Part shown: positions 45,876 to 54,590 of the stretch, in pieces
Position numbering within the stretch: position 1 is the first letter of the stretch
How the letters are laid out: the number at the start of each line of letters is the position of its first letter
Assembly (NCBI GenBank): GCA_014647935.1
Contig: BMQD01000012.1
Location: 1 to 64,000 of the forward strand
DNA length: 64,000 bases
Origin: Planomonospora parontospora
GTDB lineage: Bacteria; Actinomycetota; Actinomycetes; Streptosporangiales; Streptosporangiaceae
Direction: 5' to 3'
Made by a program: the position numbers and the translations under genes
The notes under the pieces: model-generated
What the model was told of the DNA's origin: nothing
Database searches by the model: none
The model's input: the letters and a program-made list of their open reading frames with translations, nothing else

Positions 45876-46498
45876 TGTATGTGGTCGCCCACTGTTCCGG
45901 AAGTGCCCATGTTGTTTGCGTATTATAAATGGATCCCCTGCAGGACCGCCGGGTCAAGAACTCGCGGACAATGACGACCGCCTTTAAGACGGAGATCTGT
46001 ACGACTCTCCCCGAAGGCTGACCACGTTATTCAAGCAGGGCCGGTGTAGCGCGCACCCGCCGATCGATCGCTATCGGAGAAATGCCGGATTGTGAAACCT
46101 TACGCATGTCTGTGACACGAAGGAGACTGGCCGGAGCTGCGATGACTCGGCGAGCCCGCCGCCGAAGAAAGCATCTCGGGCGCCGATGAACATCGTCCGG
46201 AATAATCATCTGAGTTATTTATTCAATTCACCGGGACCCTGCGGGCCGCGCAGGCGAATGAAGGGCGCGCCGGATGGGCCGATTCCTCCTGCCGCTCCGA
46301 TCATCCGGACGGGACGGCAGGGAACGGGATAATCCATCCATCTGCACTTAATCCGAAGACCGCCGATCTCTTTGCTTTTCCTCTGACGGCCGAGAGAAAC
46401 CCGTTCCGGTGAGGCCTTTATTTGCTCTGCATATCGTCGGATAGCCCCTGATCGAATGCTGGAAATCGACAATCCCCGAACGCGGAAAGGTGACGTCC
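45876..46498. other. Long AT-richer leader or promoter region before the diiron operon
   Basis: About 620 bases without a supported gene, clearly lower in GC than the surroundings (for example gtattataaatgg near 45920 and gagttatttattcaattc near 46210). Only tiny frames exist. It ends with GGAAAGG at 46484-46490, the ribosome-binding site of the first operon gene. It may hold the main promoter and possibly a regulatory leader. Confidence 0.45.
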
Positions 46499-47620
46499 AT
46501 GTCCGATGACCACATGACCTCCTTGAACGAGGCGATCGAGACCACTGTCGCTCCCCAGGCGGCGGAGACGGACAGGGCCGGCGCGTTCCCCCGCTCCAGC
46601 ATCGACGCACTCGCCAAGGGCGGGCTGCTCGGCCTGATCAGCGCGGCCGAGATGGGCGGGCGCGGCGAAGGGCTCCCCGCGGCGGCACGGGTGATCGAGC
46701 GACTGAGCGGTGCCTGCGGCTCCACCGCGATGGTCGTGCTCATGCACTACGCCGCCACCGCATTGATCGAGGCGCACGGTGACGAGCGCGTCCGCCGGGA
46801 GATCGCCCGGGACGAGCACCTGACGACCCTCGCCTTCTCCGAAGCCGGTTCTCGCAGCCACTTCTGGGCGCCTCTCGGTACGGCGACGGCCGACGGCGAC
46901 CGGGTACGGCTGGACGCGCGCAAGAGCTGGATCACCGCGGCGGGGGAGGCCGACAGCTACGTGTGGTCGAGCCGCCCCCTGGAGGCGGAGGGGCCGATGA
47001 GCATCTGGTTCGTCTCCAGCAGGTCGCCGGGTCTGGACATCAGCGGGTCGTTCGACGGGTTCGGTCTGCGGGGGAACGCCTCCAAACCGGTGACGGGCCG
47101 CTCCGTCACGGTCGATCGCTCGGCCCTGCTCGGAGGCGACGGAGCCGGCCTCGAGATCGCGCTGCAGACCGCCCTGCCGTACTTCCTGGTGCTGAACGCC
47201 TCCTTCTCGCTCGGCCTCATGGAGGCGCTGGTCGCCAAGGCGCATGACCACCTCCTCCACTCCCGGCTCGATCACCTGGGCCAGAGCCTGGCCGACCAGC
47301 CGTTGCAGCGTGCGAGGTTCGCGGAGCTGAGCATCCGCACCGACATGGTGCGGGCGTTCATCGACGACACCCTCGCCGCTCTGGGAAGCGGGCGCGAGGA
47401 CGCGACCCTGCGCGTCCTGCAGGTCAAGGCCGTGGCGGCGGAAGCGGCCGCGGAGGTCGCCGACGGCGTGATGCGGCTGTGCGGGGGATCGGCCTTCCGG
47501 AAGGAGACGGGCGTGGAGCGGCTGTTCCGCGATGCGCTGGCCGCCCGGGTGATGGCTCCGACGACCGAAGCGCTGCACGACTTCGTCGGCCGGGCGACGC
47601 TCGGCATGCCCCTCTTCTAG
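46499..47620 (+). CDS. Acyl-CoA dehydrogenase-fold flavoprotein
   Basis: A 373-residue member of the acyl-CoA dehydrogenase superfamily. N-terminal helices are followed by the flavin-contacting segment TTLAFSEAGSRSHFWAPLGT with the mid-domain strands, and a C-terminal four-helix bundle ends in VADGVMRLCGGSAFRKETGV. The usual catalytic Glu before the C-terminus is not evident (GGSAFRKETGVERLFRDALA). It could therefore be a DszC/SfnB-like flavin oxygenase instead of a true dehydrogenase (inference). ATG 46499 was preferred to GTG 46490 because GGAAAGG sits 8 bases before it. First gene of a three-gene operon; the next starts 15 bases on. Confidence 0.85.
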   Translation: MSDDHMTSLNEAIETTVAPQAAETDRAGAFPRSSIDALAKGGLLGLISAAEMGGRGEGLPAAARVIERLSGACGSTAMVVLMHYAATALIEAHGDERVRREIARDEHLTTLAFSEAGSRSHFWAPLGTATADGDRVRLDARKSWITAAGEADSYVWSSRPLEAEGPMSIWFVSSRSPGLDISGSFDGFGLRGNASKPVTGRSVTVDRSALLGGDGAGLEIALQTALPYFLVLNASFSLGLMEALVAKAHDHLLHSRLDHLGQSLADQPLQRARFAELSIRTDMVRAFIDDTLAALGSGREDATLRVLQVKAVAAEAAAEVADGVMRLCGGSAFRKETGVERLFRDALAARVMAPTTEALHDFVGRATLGMPLF

Positions 47621-47635
47621 GAAAGGACCCCCACG

Positions 47636-48487
47636 ATGACATTGGTGATGGGCGCCGTCGCCTACGACCCCAAGGTGGTCACCATCTGGGGAGGCTTCCG
47701 GGCTTGGCTGATCGAGCACGGGCTTCCCTTCGACTTCGTCCTCTACTCGCACTACGAGCGGCAGGTCGAAGACCTCGTCGCAGGTCGCATCGACGCGGCC
47801 TGGAACTCGCCGCTGGCATGGATCCGGGCGCGCCGCCTCGCCGAGGCGGCCGACCGCCGGCTGACGCCCCTCGTCATGCGCGACACCGATCGGGACCTCA
47901 CCTCCGTGATCGTGGTGCGCAGCGACTCGCCGTACAAGGACGTCGCGGACCTGAAAGGAGAGACCGTCGCGGTCGGCGCGGTGGACTCCCCGCAGGCCAC
48001 GCTCATCCCGTCCTCGTTCCTGGCCGGACGCGGCCTGCGGCCGGGGGCCGAGGTCGCGATCCGCCGCTTCGACGTGGGCGTGGGCCTGCACGGTGACCAC
48101 ATCGGGGGTGAGCGCGACGCCGCGCGGGCTCTCATGGCGGGCGAGGTGGCCGCGGCGTGCATGATCGACGCCAATCACCTGCTGTTCGGGCGCGAGGGCA
48201 CGCTGGCGGCCGGGAGCACCCGGGTGCTGGCCCAGACGGCGCCCTTCGACCACTGCAACATGAGCGTGGGCGACACCGTGCCGGAGGAGGTGATGCGCAG
48301 GTTCGGCGACCTGCTCCTGTCCATGTCGTACGCGGATCCGCAGGTGCGGCCGCTGTTCGACCTCGAGGGCCTGACCGTGTGGCAGCCCGGCCGGACCAGC
48401 GGGTACGCCGCACTGGAGACCGCCGTCGACGAGAGCGGTTTCTACGACGGGCAGGGTGCGGTCACGGCGGCCGGGTACGCGCCATGA
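47636..48487 (+). CDS. PhnD/SsuA-type binding-fold protein without signal peptide
   Basis: A 283-residue type II periplasmic-binding-fold protein of the PhnD/SsuA/NMT1 kind: an early strand, FVLYSHYERQVEDLVAGRID, AAWNSPLAWIRARR, then VIVVRSDSPYKDVADLKGET. It starts directly with MTLVMGAVAYDPKVV, with neither a Sec signal nor a lipobox, and no permease or ATPase is nearby. It is therefore likely cytoplasmic. Precedents for cytosolic enzymes on this fold are MqnA/MqnD and THI5. AGGAAAGGACC lies upstream of the ATG. Its end overlaps the next start by ATGA. Confidence 0.75.
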   Translation: MTLVMGAVAYDPKVVTIWGGFRAWLIEHGLPFDFVLYSHYERQVEDLVAGRIDAAWNSPLAWIRARRLAEAADRRLTPLVMRDTDRDLTSVIVVRSDSPYKDVADLKGETVAVGAVDSPQATLIPSSFLAGRGLRPGAEVAIRRFDVGVGLHGDHIGGERDAARALMAGEVAAACMIDANHLLFGREGTLAAGSTRVLAQTAPFDHCNMSVGDTVPEEVMRRFGDLLLSMSYADPQVRPLFDLEGLTVWQPGRTSGYAALETAVDESGFYDGQGAVTAAGYAP

Positions 48488-49683
48488 CGCCGCACTTCCT
48501 GGACCTCGGCGACCTCGGTTTCGAGCGCGGCGCCCACCTGCTCGTCCAGCGGGCCCTGGGTGAACTGCGGCCGGGGACCGAACTGGCGGTCACCGGCCGC
48601 GATCCCGCGCTCCTGGTCCATCTCGATGCCTGGTGCCGTAAGCAGGGGCACCAGGTACGGCGCGCCGGCGACACCGACGACGACGTCCGCGCGTGGGTCA
48701 CGCGGGGCCGGACCGATCTCGACCGCTGGGCGCGCGCGGAACGAGCCGGAGGCCCTGATCCCGGAGGCATCGTCGCCAAGCCTGAGCTGCACTGGGGGCT
48801 GGCGGCGCGGGGAGCGCTCGTCGAGCCGGGCGGACCGAAGATCAACGCTGATCTCGTCGACCGCGACTTCGTGTGGGCCGACATCGCGCCGAGCCTGTAC
48901 GCGCACGCGGCCGCGGCGCAGTGGGACCCGGCGAAGGCGGTGCACTGGGATGCCGAATTCAGCGTCCCCGCGGAGATCGAACAAGCGGTCGTGCAGGTCA
49001 TGACCTTCCTCGTGGAGAACGAGCAGGCGGCGCTGGTGATCCCCGCCCGGCTTCTGGCCCGTGTCCATCCGCACTTCAGGGAGGTCCTGCAGCTCCTGGC
49101 GGTCCAGGCGGCGGACGAGGCCAGGCACGTGGAGGTCTTCACCCGAAGGGCGCTGCTCACGGGAGGGGAGATGGGCACCTCCTCGGTGAGCGGCCGCGAG
49201 TCGCTCACGACCCTGCTCACCGAGCCGGACTTCTCGCTCGCGTCGTTCCTGCTGTCCGTCCTGGGGGAAGGCAGCTTCCTCAACCTGCTGACCTTCCTGG
49301 ACAGGCACGCCCCCGATCCGGTGACACGCCAGGTGGTCAAGCTCGCCCGGCAGGACGAGGCGCGCCACGTCGCGTTCGGAGTCGCCCATCTGCAGCACCA
49401 GTCCACGGTCGACTCCTCGCTTCGGGGCCGGCTCCGCAACGCGGTGGAGCACCGGCATCAGGCGTTGATCGCGAGTTCCGGTCTGAACCAGGACGTGTTC
49501 GACGCGTTGGTCGTCCTGGCCGCGGGCGAGTGGACGCCCCAGGGCATAGAGCGCGGGTACGCGGCCGTGCAGGAGTTGCAGGCGGAGATGGACGAAGGAC
49601 GGCAGCATCGGCTCGTCCGTCTCGGCTTCCCGCACGACGAGGCGGCTGAACTGTCAGCTCTGCACACGCGCAACTTCATGTGA
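48484..49683 (+). CDS. TusA-like/ferritin-like diiron fusion protein
   Basis: A 399-residue two-part protein. Residues 1-62 match the TusA/SirA sulfur-carrier fold (LDLGDLGFERGAHLLVQRAL, then HLDAWCRKQGHQVRRAG), but the catalytic Cys-Pro pair of TusA is absent. Residues 165-330 form a ferritin-like helical domain with two Glu...E-x2-H-like iron sites: LVENEQAALVIP with AADEARHVEVF, and LGEGSFLNLLTF with QDEARHVAFGVAH. It should bind a diiron centre and act as an oxygenase or oxidase. Translationally coupled (ATGA) to the binding-fold gene. A perfect hairpin terminator follows directly. Confidence 0.8.
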   Translation: MTPHFLDLGDLGFERGAHLLVQRALGELRPGTELAVTGRDPALLVHLDAWCRKQGHQVRRAGDTDDDVRAWVTRGRTDLDRWARAERAGGPDPGGIVAKPELHWGLAARGALVEPGGPKINADLVDRDFVWADIAPSLYAHAAAAQWDPAKAVHWDAEFSVPAEIEQAVVQVMTFLVENEQAALVIPARLLARVHPHFREVLQLLAVQAADEARHVEVFTRRALLTGGEMGTSSVSGRESLTTLLTEPDFSLASFLLSVLGEGSFLNLLTFLDRHAPDPVTRQVVKLARQDEARHVAFGVAHLQHQSTVDSSLRGRLRNAVEHRHQALIASSGLNQDVFDALVVLAAGEWTPQGIERGYAAVQELQAEMDEGRQHRLVRLGFPHDEAAELSALHTRNFM

Positions 49684-49726
49684 GAACGGACGCGGCGCCT
49701 CTTCGCCCCAGGCGCCGCGTCCGTTC
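49684..49726 (+). terminator. Perfect 17-bp hairpin closing the diiron operon
   Basis: GAACGGACGCGGCGCCT at 49684-49700 pairs without mismatch with 49710-49726 across a 9-base loop. It begins at the stop codon of the diiron fusion gene. A strong intrinsic terminator marking the operon's end. Confidence 0.85.
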
Positions 49727-50127
49727 ACCCTGCCGGGCGCGATGGCGCCGGGGGCGTAGGGATCGCCGGCCTTCCCGGCCTTCGCGTCTTCCCGGTCCGC
49801 AGGGCCGGTCGATCCGGCGGCGAAGCGGCCGGACCCGGATATCGCCATCCCGCCTCCTCCTGCCCCGCACGCGTGTGAGACTGTGCCGGCAGCGGCACCT
49901 GCGCCGTATCCGCCGACCGGGTGATGTCGTCCCGGGTGCTCTGCGGAAGAGTCCAGGACCGCCGCGACGGCCCTGGAACCCCCTCGGACGCCGGGGATCT
50001 GCTCCTACCGGCTCCGGTCAGGTGTTTCGGCGAATCACGCACGGCGTATGCGGCCGGACCACATTGCCGGGGCGAGGTGTCGAATCCAGGCTGCCGCCGT
50101 TCGTCTAAGGGGTAGGAGGTGGTACAC
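49727..50127. other. Intergenic region, no supported gene
   Basis: 400 bases between the terminator and the YCII gene with no recognisable coding motif on either strand. The only clear signal is AGGAGGT at 50114-50120, 7 bases before the GTG start of the YCII gene. The promoter for the YCII/sigma pair must lie here. Confidence 0.45.
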
Positions 50128-50469
50128 GTGAAGTACGTGTTGATGTTCATAGAGACGGAGCAGTACAGGAAGGACTGGGAGGCCAAGGACCAGGCCGAGC
50201 GCGATGCGGCGTTCGAGAAGGTCGGCCGCTGGTTCGCCGAGCACGCCACCAGCATCACGCACAGCACCCAGCTGTACCCCGCGACGGCCGCGACCACGGT
50301 GCGGCTGGACGACGGCCGCGACCCGATCATCACGGACGGCCCCTTCGTCGAGGGCAAGGAGGTCGTCAGCGGCTACGTCGAGGTGGAGCTCGGTGATCTG
50401 GACGAGGCGCTGCGGGTGGCACGGTCCTGGCCGGCCTGCCCGGTCGTGGAGGTGCGCCCGGCGCTATGA
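50128..50469 (+). CDS. YCII-related (DGPF) domain protein
   Basis: A 113-residue ferredoxin-like YCII domain: MKYVLMFIETEQY start, TVRLDDGRDPIITDGPFVEG with the diagnostic D-G-P-F, and GYVEVELGDLDEALRVARSW. These proteins accompany the ECF sigma factors of the ECF42 group and have no proven biochemical role. GTG 50128 was chosen over GTG 50119 because AGGAGGT lies 7 bases upstream. The stop overlaps the sigma factor start by ATGA. Confidence 0.9.
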   Translation: MKYVLMFIETEQYRKDWEAKDQAERDAAFEKVGRWFAEHATSITHSTQLYPATAATTVRLDDGRDPIITDGPFVEGKEVVSGYVEVELGDLDEALRVARSWPACPVVEVRPAL

Positions 50470-51668
50470 CCGCCGACGCTGCACATGACGTGCTGGCCCG
50501 CGTGGTGCGTGAGCATGCGGGCCGGCTCTCCGCGTCCCTGATGTCCCTGCTCGATGACTTCTCCGCGGCGGAGGACCTGGTCCAGGACGCGGTCGAGGCG
50601 GCACTGCGGCGCTGGCCGGCCGAAGGCGTACCCGAGCGGCCGGATGCGTGGCTGTTCACCGTGGCCCGGAGACGCGGGCTGGACGTGCTGCGCCGGGAGG
50701 CGACCTACCGGGACAAGCTCGCCCAGCTGCACTGGCCGCGCCGGCCGGTTGCGGACGACCGGCTGAAGCTGCTCTTCACCTGCTGTCATCCCGCTCTGTC
50801 CCGGCAGGCGCAGATCGCTCTCACCTTGCGGGTGGTGTGCGGCCTGACCACGGCCCAGATCGCCGCGGCCTTCCTGGAGCCGGAGGCGACGGTGGCCCAG
50901 CGGCTGACCCGGGCGAAGAGAAAGATCACCGATGCGGGGATCCCGTACCGCATTCCCGCCGAGGAGGAGCTTCCCGAACGCCTCGGCGAAGTCCTGGCCG
51001 CCGTCTACCTGATGTTCAACGAGGGTTACCTGTCCAACGGCGGCGAGCGGTCGCACTCGCGCAGCCTGGCCGATGACGCCGAATGGCTCGCGGCGCTGCT
51101 GGCCGGGCTGATGCCGCGTGAACCCGAGGCCGCCGGCCTGCTGGCCTTGATCCGGCTGCACCGGGCCCGGGCCGCCGCGCGGTTCGACGCCGCGGGCCGG
51201 CTGGTGCTCCTGCAGGACCAGGATCGATCGCTGTGGGACCGGGAGGCGATCGCGGATGCGACCGCCCTGCTCACCAGGGCGGCCCGGTGCCATCGGCGTC
51301 CGGGTCCCTACCAGCTCCAGGCCGCGATCGTCGCCTGTCACGCCGAGGCCGGCCGGTGGGAGGAGACCGACTGGCCGCAGATCGTCGTCCTGTACGACAT
51401 GCTGCTCCACCTGACCCCTTCGCCGGTGACGCGGCTGCATCGGGCCGTCGCCGTACGGTACGCCCAAGGGCCGGGTGCGGCGATGAAGGAGCTGGAGAAC
51501 CTGGGCAGGGAACTCGATCGCTATCCGCTCTACCACGCCGCCCTCGCCGACCTGCTGCGTGCGCTCGGCCGGCTGCAGGAGGCGCAGGCCGCCGACCGGC
51601 GCGCGCTGGAGATGACGACCAACCCCGCCCAGCAGGCACTGCTGAGCGAACGGCTCGGCTGGATGTAG
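50466..51668 (+). CDS. ECF sigma factor with C-terminal TPR-like extension (ECF42 type)
   Basis: 400 residues. Sigma region 2 spans residues 15-90 (FSAAEDLVQDAVEAALRRWP, then PDAWLFTVARRRGLDVLRR). Region 4 spans 110-160 (ALTLRVVCGLTTAQIAAAFL, TVAQRLTRAKRKI). A long helical extension follows, with the conserved AVYLMFNEGYLSNGGE (DUF6596) and TPR-like helices to the end. ECF42 sigmas lack anti-sigma factors and may be controlled through this extension. Family knowledge links them to activation of the adjacent DGPF gene. Confidence 0.92.
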   Translation: MTADAAHDVLARVVREHAGRLSASLMSLLDDFSAAEDLVQDAVEAALRRWPAEGVPERPDAWLFTVARRRGLDVLRREATYRDKLAQLHWPRRPVADDRLKLLFTCCHPALSRQAQIALTLRVVCGLTTAQIAAAFLEPEATVAQRLTRAKRKITDAGIPYRIPAEEELPERLGEVLAAVYLMFNEGYLSNGGERSHSRSLADDAEWLAALLAGLMPREPEAAGLLALIRLHRARAAARFDAAGRLVLLQDQDRSLWDREAIADATALLTRAARCHRRPGPYQLQAAIVACHAEAGRWEETDWPQIVVLYDMLLHLTPSPVTRLHRAVAVRYAQGPGAAMKELENLGRELDRYPLYHAALADLLRALGRLQEAQAADRRALEMTTNPAQQALLSERLGWM

Positions 51669-51757
51669 GAGCGGCCGGACCTTGTGTTCCGGCACGCCGT
51701 CCACCACGATGTCAGGTGCCGTACCGTCGCGGGTCCCTTCGCCGCGAGGAAGGCCCG

Positions 51758-52423
51758 TCACGTGCCTCCGCTCTCCATCGGCAGGCCGGCCACCTGCCAT
51801 TCGAGCATGCCGTCGGCGAGGCGCTTGGCGTTCATGCCGCGGCCGGCGAGCAGGCGCACCGCCTCCGGAGCGAACACGCAGTAGGCGCCGCGGCAGTAGG
51901 CCACGATCTCGGCGTCGACCGGCAGCTCGTTCAGCCGGTCCGGCAGCTCGTCGATGGGGATGCAGACGGCGCCGGGGATGTGCCCGGCCTCGAACTCCTC
52001 GTAAGGGCGGACGTCCAGTACGGTGATCTGTCCTGACGCCGCCCGTTCGAGCAGCTCCTCGCGGGTGACCTCCTCGGTGTGTTCTCCCAGGTACGCCGCC
52101 ACCGCGACCTGCACGTCCGCCAGGTGGGTGGCCGCCACGTTGCGCAGACGCGCGTACAGGTCGACGACGTCGTCACCGGCCAGGCGGTAGAGCACACGGG
52201 TCCCCTCGCGGCGGGTGGAGACCAGGCCGCCCTGTTTGAGGGTCTGCAGATGGGCCGAGGTGCTCGTGACGCCCAAGCCTGCGGTCTGGGCCAGGATCTC
52301 GACGCTCCGTTCTCCCTGTGCGAGCAGGTCAAGGAGCTCTAGCCGCTTCCCATGACCAAGAGCCTTACCGACCCGGGCGATTTGGTCGAAAAGGGAGGCT
52401 TTCCTAGCCGGATCTCCGACCAT
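51758..52423 (-). CDS. ArsR-family regulator fused to a rhodanese domain (copy 1)
   Basis: 221 residues. The ArsR winged helix reads LGHGKRLELLDLLAQGERSV, EILAQTAGLGVTSTSAHLQT, RREGTRVLYRLAG. A rhodanese domain from about residue 120 (ITVLDVRPYEEFEAGHIPGA) has the active loop CRGAYC containing the persulfide-forming cysteine. Such fusions are thought to sense sulfane sulfur. ATG 52423 is preceded by GGAGG. It is divergent from the SQR-like flavoprotein, its probable target. Confidence 0.92.
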   Translation of the reverse strand: MVGDPARKASLFDQIARVGKALGHGKRLELLDLLAQGERSVEILAQTAGLGVTSTSAHLQTLKQGGLVSTRREGTRVLYRLAGDDVVDLYARLRNVAATHLADVQVAVAAYLGEHTEEVTREELLERAASGQITVLDVRPYEEFEAGHIPGAVCIPIDELPDRLNELPVDAEIVAYCRGAYCVFAPEAVRLLAGRGMNAKRLADGMLEWQVAGLPMESGGT

Positions 52424-52639
52424 ATAATCCTCCAAGGAGCAATGGATTAATGGATGCATGGAGGAGTATAGCTTTTTTGATCGTCACTGTCCCCGTTTTC
52501 CTTGCTTCGTCAAGCACCGATGCACGACGTCTGCGCTGGTCGTGGCGATCCAGCGCGTCCGAGCCTGATCGATGGCTCTTCTGCTGCGTGTCCGCACCGA
52601 AAAGATGATCACGTCTCAGTTCGGCGGGAGCTCTGCACC

Positions 52640-53806
52640 ATGTCAAAGACCGTTGTAGTCCTCGGGGCCGGCGTCGGCGGCCTGACCGTCGCAAGCCGTC
52701 TTCGCGAGCGGCTTCCCGACAAAGACCGCATCCTCCTCATCGACCGTTCCTTCGACGGGACGCTGGGTCTGTCCCTGCTGTGGATCATGCGGGGGTGGCG
52801 TACCCCCGAGGACGTCCGGGTCCGGCCGACGGCCACCGCCCTGCCGGGCATCGAGATGATCACTGCGTCCGTCACGCTCATCGAGCCGGAACGGCGCCGG
52901 GTCCTCACCGACGTCGGCGGGTTCGACTGCGACGCCCTGGTGATCGCGCTCGGAGCGGAGCTGGCCCCTTCCCAGGTCCCCGGGCTGGCGGAAGCCCTCG
53001 AGAGTGAGAGCGCCGTGGAGTTCTACACCGCACAGGGCGCGCTCTCCCTTCACCGGAAGCTGCTGGACCTGCGCCAGGGCCGTCTGGTGGTGCTGATCGC
53101 CGGCCTGCCCTTCAAGTGCCCCGCCGCTCCTTTCGAAGCCGCGTTCCTGGCCGCGGACCTGCTGCGGGAGCAGGGGGCCCGGGAACACGTGCAAGTGGAC
53201 ACCATCACTCCGGATCCGCTGCCCATGCCCGTCGCCGGTCCCGTCGTGGGCCAGGCGCTCGTGGACATGCTCGGCCATCACGGCATCGGCTTCCTTGCCC
53301 AGCGGGCGGTGGAGAAGGTCGACGGTGACGCGCGGGAACTGGTCTTCCGCGACGGGAGCCGCGAGGGCTTCGACCTTCTGGCCGTCGTGCCGCCGCACCG
53401 GCCGCCCGCTTCCGCGGCGGGGACGGGCCTGGGCGGTGCCGGATGGATCCCCGTCGACGCGCGCACTCTGGCCACGGGGGCCGAAGGGGTGTGGGCGCTG
53501 GGCGATGCGACGCTGCTGACCCTTCCCAACGGCAAGCCCTTGCCCAAGGCGGCCGTATTCGCTGAAGGGGCGGCCGATGTGATCGCCTCCGGGGTGGCGC
53601 GCCACCTCGGGTACGACGCCCCGGAACCCTGGTTCACGGGCTACGGATCCTGCTACATCGAACTGGGAGGTCACCTGGCGGCCAAGGGGGAGGGGAACTT
53701 CCTCGAACCGCCGGCGCCCGAGGTGACGCTGTATGAGCCTTCCGCTCGTTTCCACCAGGAGAAAGCAGACCAGGAGGCCGACTGGCTCAAACGCTGGAAC
53801 GCCTAG
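52640..53806 (+). CDS. Sulfide:quinone reductase-like FAD oxidoreductase
   Basis: 388 residues of a pyridine-nucleotide-disulfide-type flavoprotein close to SQR/FCSD. The FAD motif is VVVLGAGVGGLTVASRLRER, then DALVIALGAELAPSQVPGLA. A conserved cysteine lies in AGLPFKCPAAPFEAAFL and another in GYGSCYIELGG, at positions like those of SQR redox cysteines. The ATP-like GD motif is ALGDATLLTLPNGKPLPKA. It likely oxidises sulfide or persulfide and passes electrons to quinone at the membrane. Flanked by two ArsR-rhodanese regulators, which supports a sulfur role. Confidence 0.85.
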   Translation: MSKTVVVLGAGVGGLTVASRLRERLPDKDRILLIDRSFDGTLGLSLLWIMRGWRTPEDVRVRPTATALPGIEMITASVTLIEPERRRVLTDVGGFDCDALVIALGAELAPSQVPGLAEALESESAVEFYTAQGALSLHRKLLDLRQGRLVVLIAGLPFKCPAAPFEAAFLAADLLREQGAREHVQVDTITPDPLPMPVAGPVVGQALVDMLGHHGIGFLAQRAVEKVDGDARELVFRDGSREGFDLLAVVPPHRPPASAAGTGLGGAGWIPVDARTLATGAEGVWALGDATLLTLPNGKPLPKAAVFAEGAADVIASGVARHLGYDAPEPWFTGYGSCYIELGGHLAAKGEGNFLEPPAPEVTLYEPSARFHQEKADQEADWLKRWNA

Positions 53807-53838
53807 CCCCGCCCGCCCCCCTGGTCTGGAAAGAAGTG

Positions 53839-54573
53839 ATGAGCATGTCCACGCACACGATGAGCACCGTGCTCGGCGAGTTCGCCCGCGTGGCCAAGGC
53901 CATGGCGAACCCCGTCCGTCTCCACCTCCTCGACCTGCTGTCTCAGGCCGAGCGCAACGTCGAGGATCTGGCGGTCGCCGCCGACGTCCCCATCGGCAAC
54001 ACCTCCGCTCAGCTCAAGGTGCTGCGGGACGCCGGGCTGGTGTGCAGCCGCAGGGAGGGAACGCGGATCTTCTACCGGCTCGCCGGTGAGGACGTCACCT
54101 CCCTGTACGCCACCCTCCGGCAGGTCTCCCAGCACCGCCTTCCCGCGGCCGAGGCGCTGAGCGCCGGCCGTGGCGGCACGGCCCGGCCCGCCGAGGTCGT
54201 GACCCGGGAGGAGGTGTTGCGCAAGCTGTGGGACGGCAAGACGGTGCTCATCGACGTACGGCCGACGGTGGAGTACGCCTCCGCGCACATCCCCGGGGCG
54301 ATCTCCATCCCGCTGGAGGAGCTCCGATCCAGGATGAATGAGATCCCCGTGGGCGGTGAGGTCATCGCCTACTGCCGGAGCGCCCACTGCCTTCTGTCCC
54401 GGGAGGCGGTCTGGCTGCTGCGGGCGCACGGCCGGTGTGCGCGCCAACTGGAGGAGGGGATGCTGGAATGGCGACTGCACTGCCTCCCGGCGGAATCGCA
54501 GCTCCGGCGCAGCCATGTCGTGCCCGCACGCCCGCGGGCCTACGTCCGTGCCTCTTCCGCGCAGAGCGCGTAG
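53839..54573 (+). CDS. ArsR-family regulator fused to a rhodanese domain (copy 2)
   Basis: 244 residues. The HTH reads MANPVRLHLLDLLSQAERNV, DLAVAADVPIGNTSAQLKVL, RREGTRIFYRLAGEDV. The rhodanese domain (TVLIDVRPTVEYASAHIPGA) has the active loop CRSAHC. It is collinear with copy 1 but diverged in the linker and C-terminus. Starts 32 bases after the SQR-like gene, so likely co-transcribed. A GGAAAG site precedes ATG 53839 (in-frame ATG 53845 and GTG 53836 are alternatives). Confidence 0.9.
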   Translation: MSMSTHTMSTVLGEFARVAKAMANPVRLHLLDLLSQAERNVEDLAVAADVPIGNTSAQLKVLRDAGLVCSRREGTRIFYRLAGEDVTSLYATLRQVSQHRLPAAEALSAGRGGTARPAEVVTREEVLRKLWDGKTVLIDVRPTVEYASAHIPGAISIPLEELRSRMNEIPVGGEVIAYCRSAHCLLSREAVWLLRAHGRCARQLEEGMLEWRLHCLPAESQLRRSHVVPARPRAYVRASSAQSA

Positions 54574-54590
54574 GACGCACCACACGACTC

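Noticed and set aside
46418..48253. A 611-codon open frame on the minus strand opposite the diiron operon
   Set aside because: It mirrors two well-conserved plus-strand genes, has no recognisable motif, and is rich in Arg/Gly/His as expected of antisense frames in GC-rich coding DNA.
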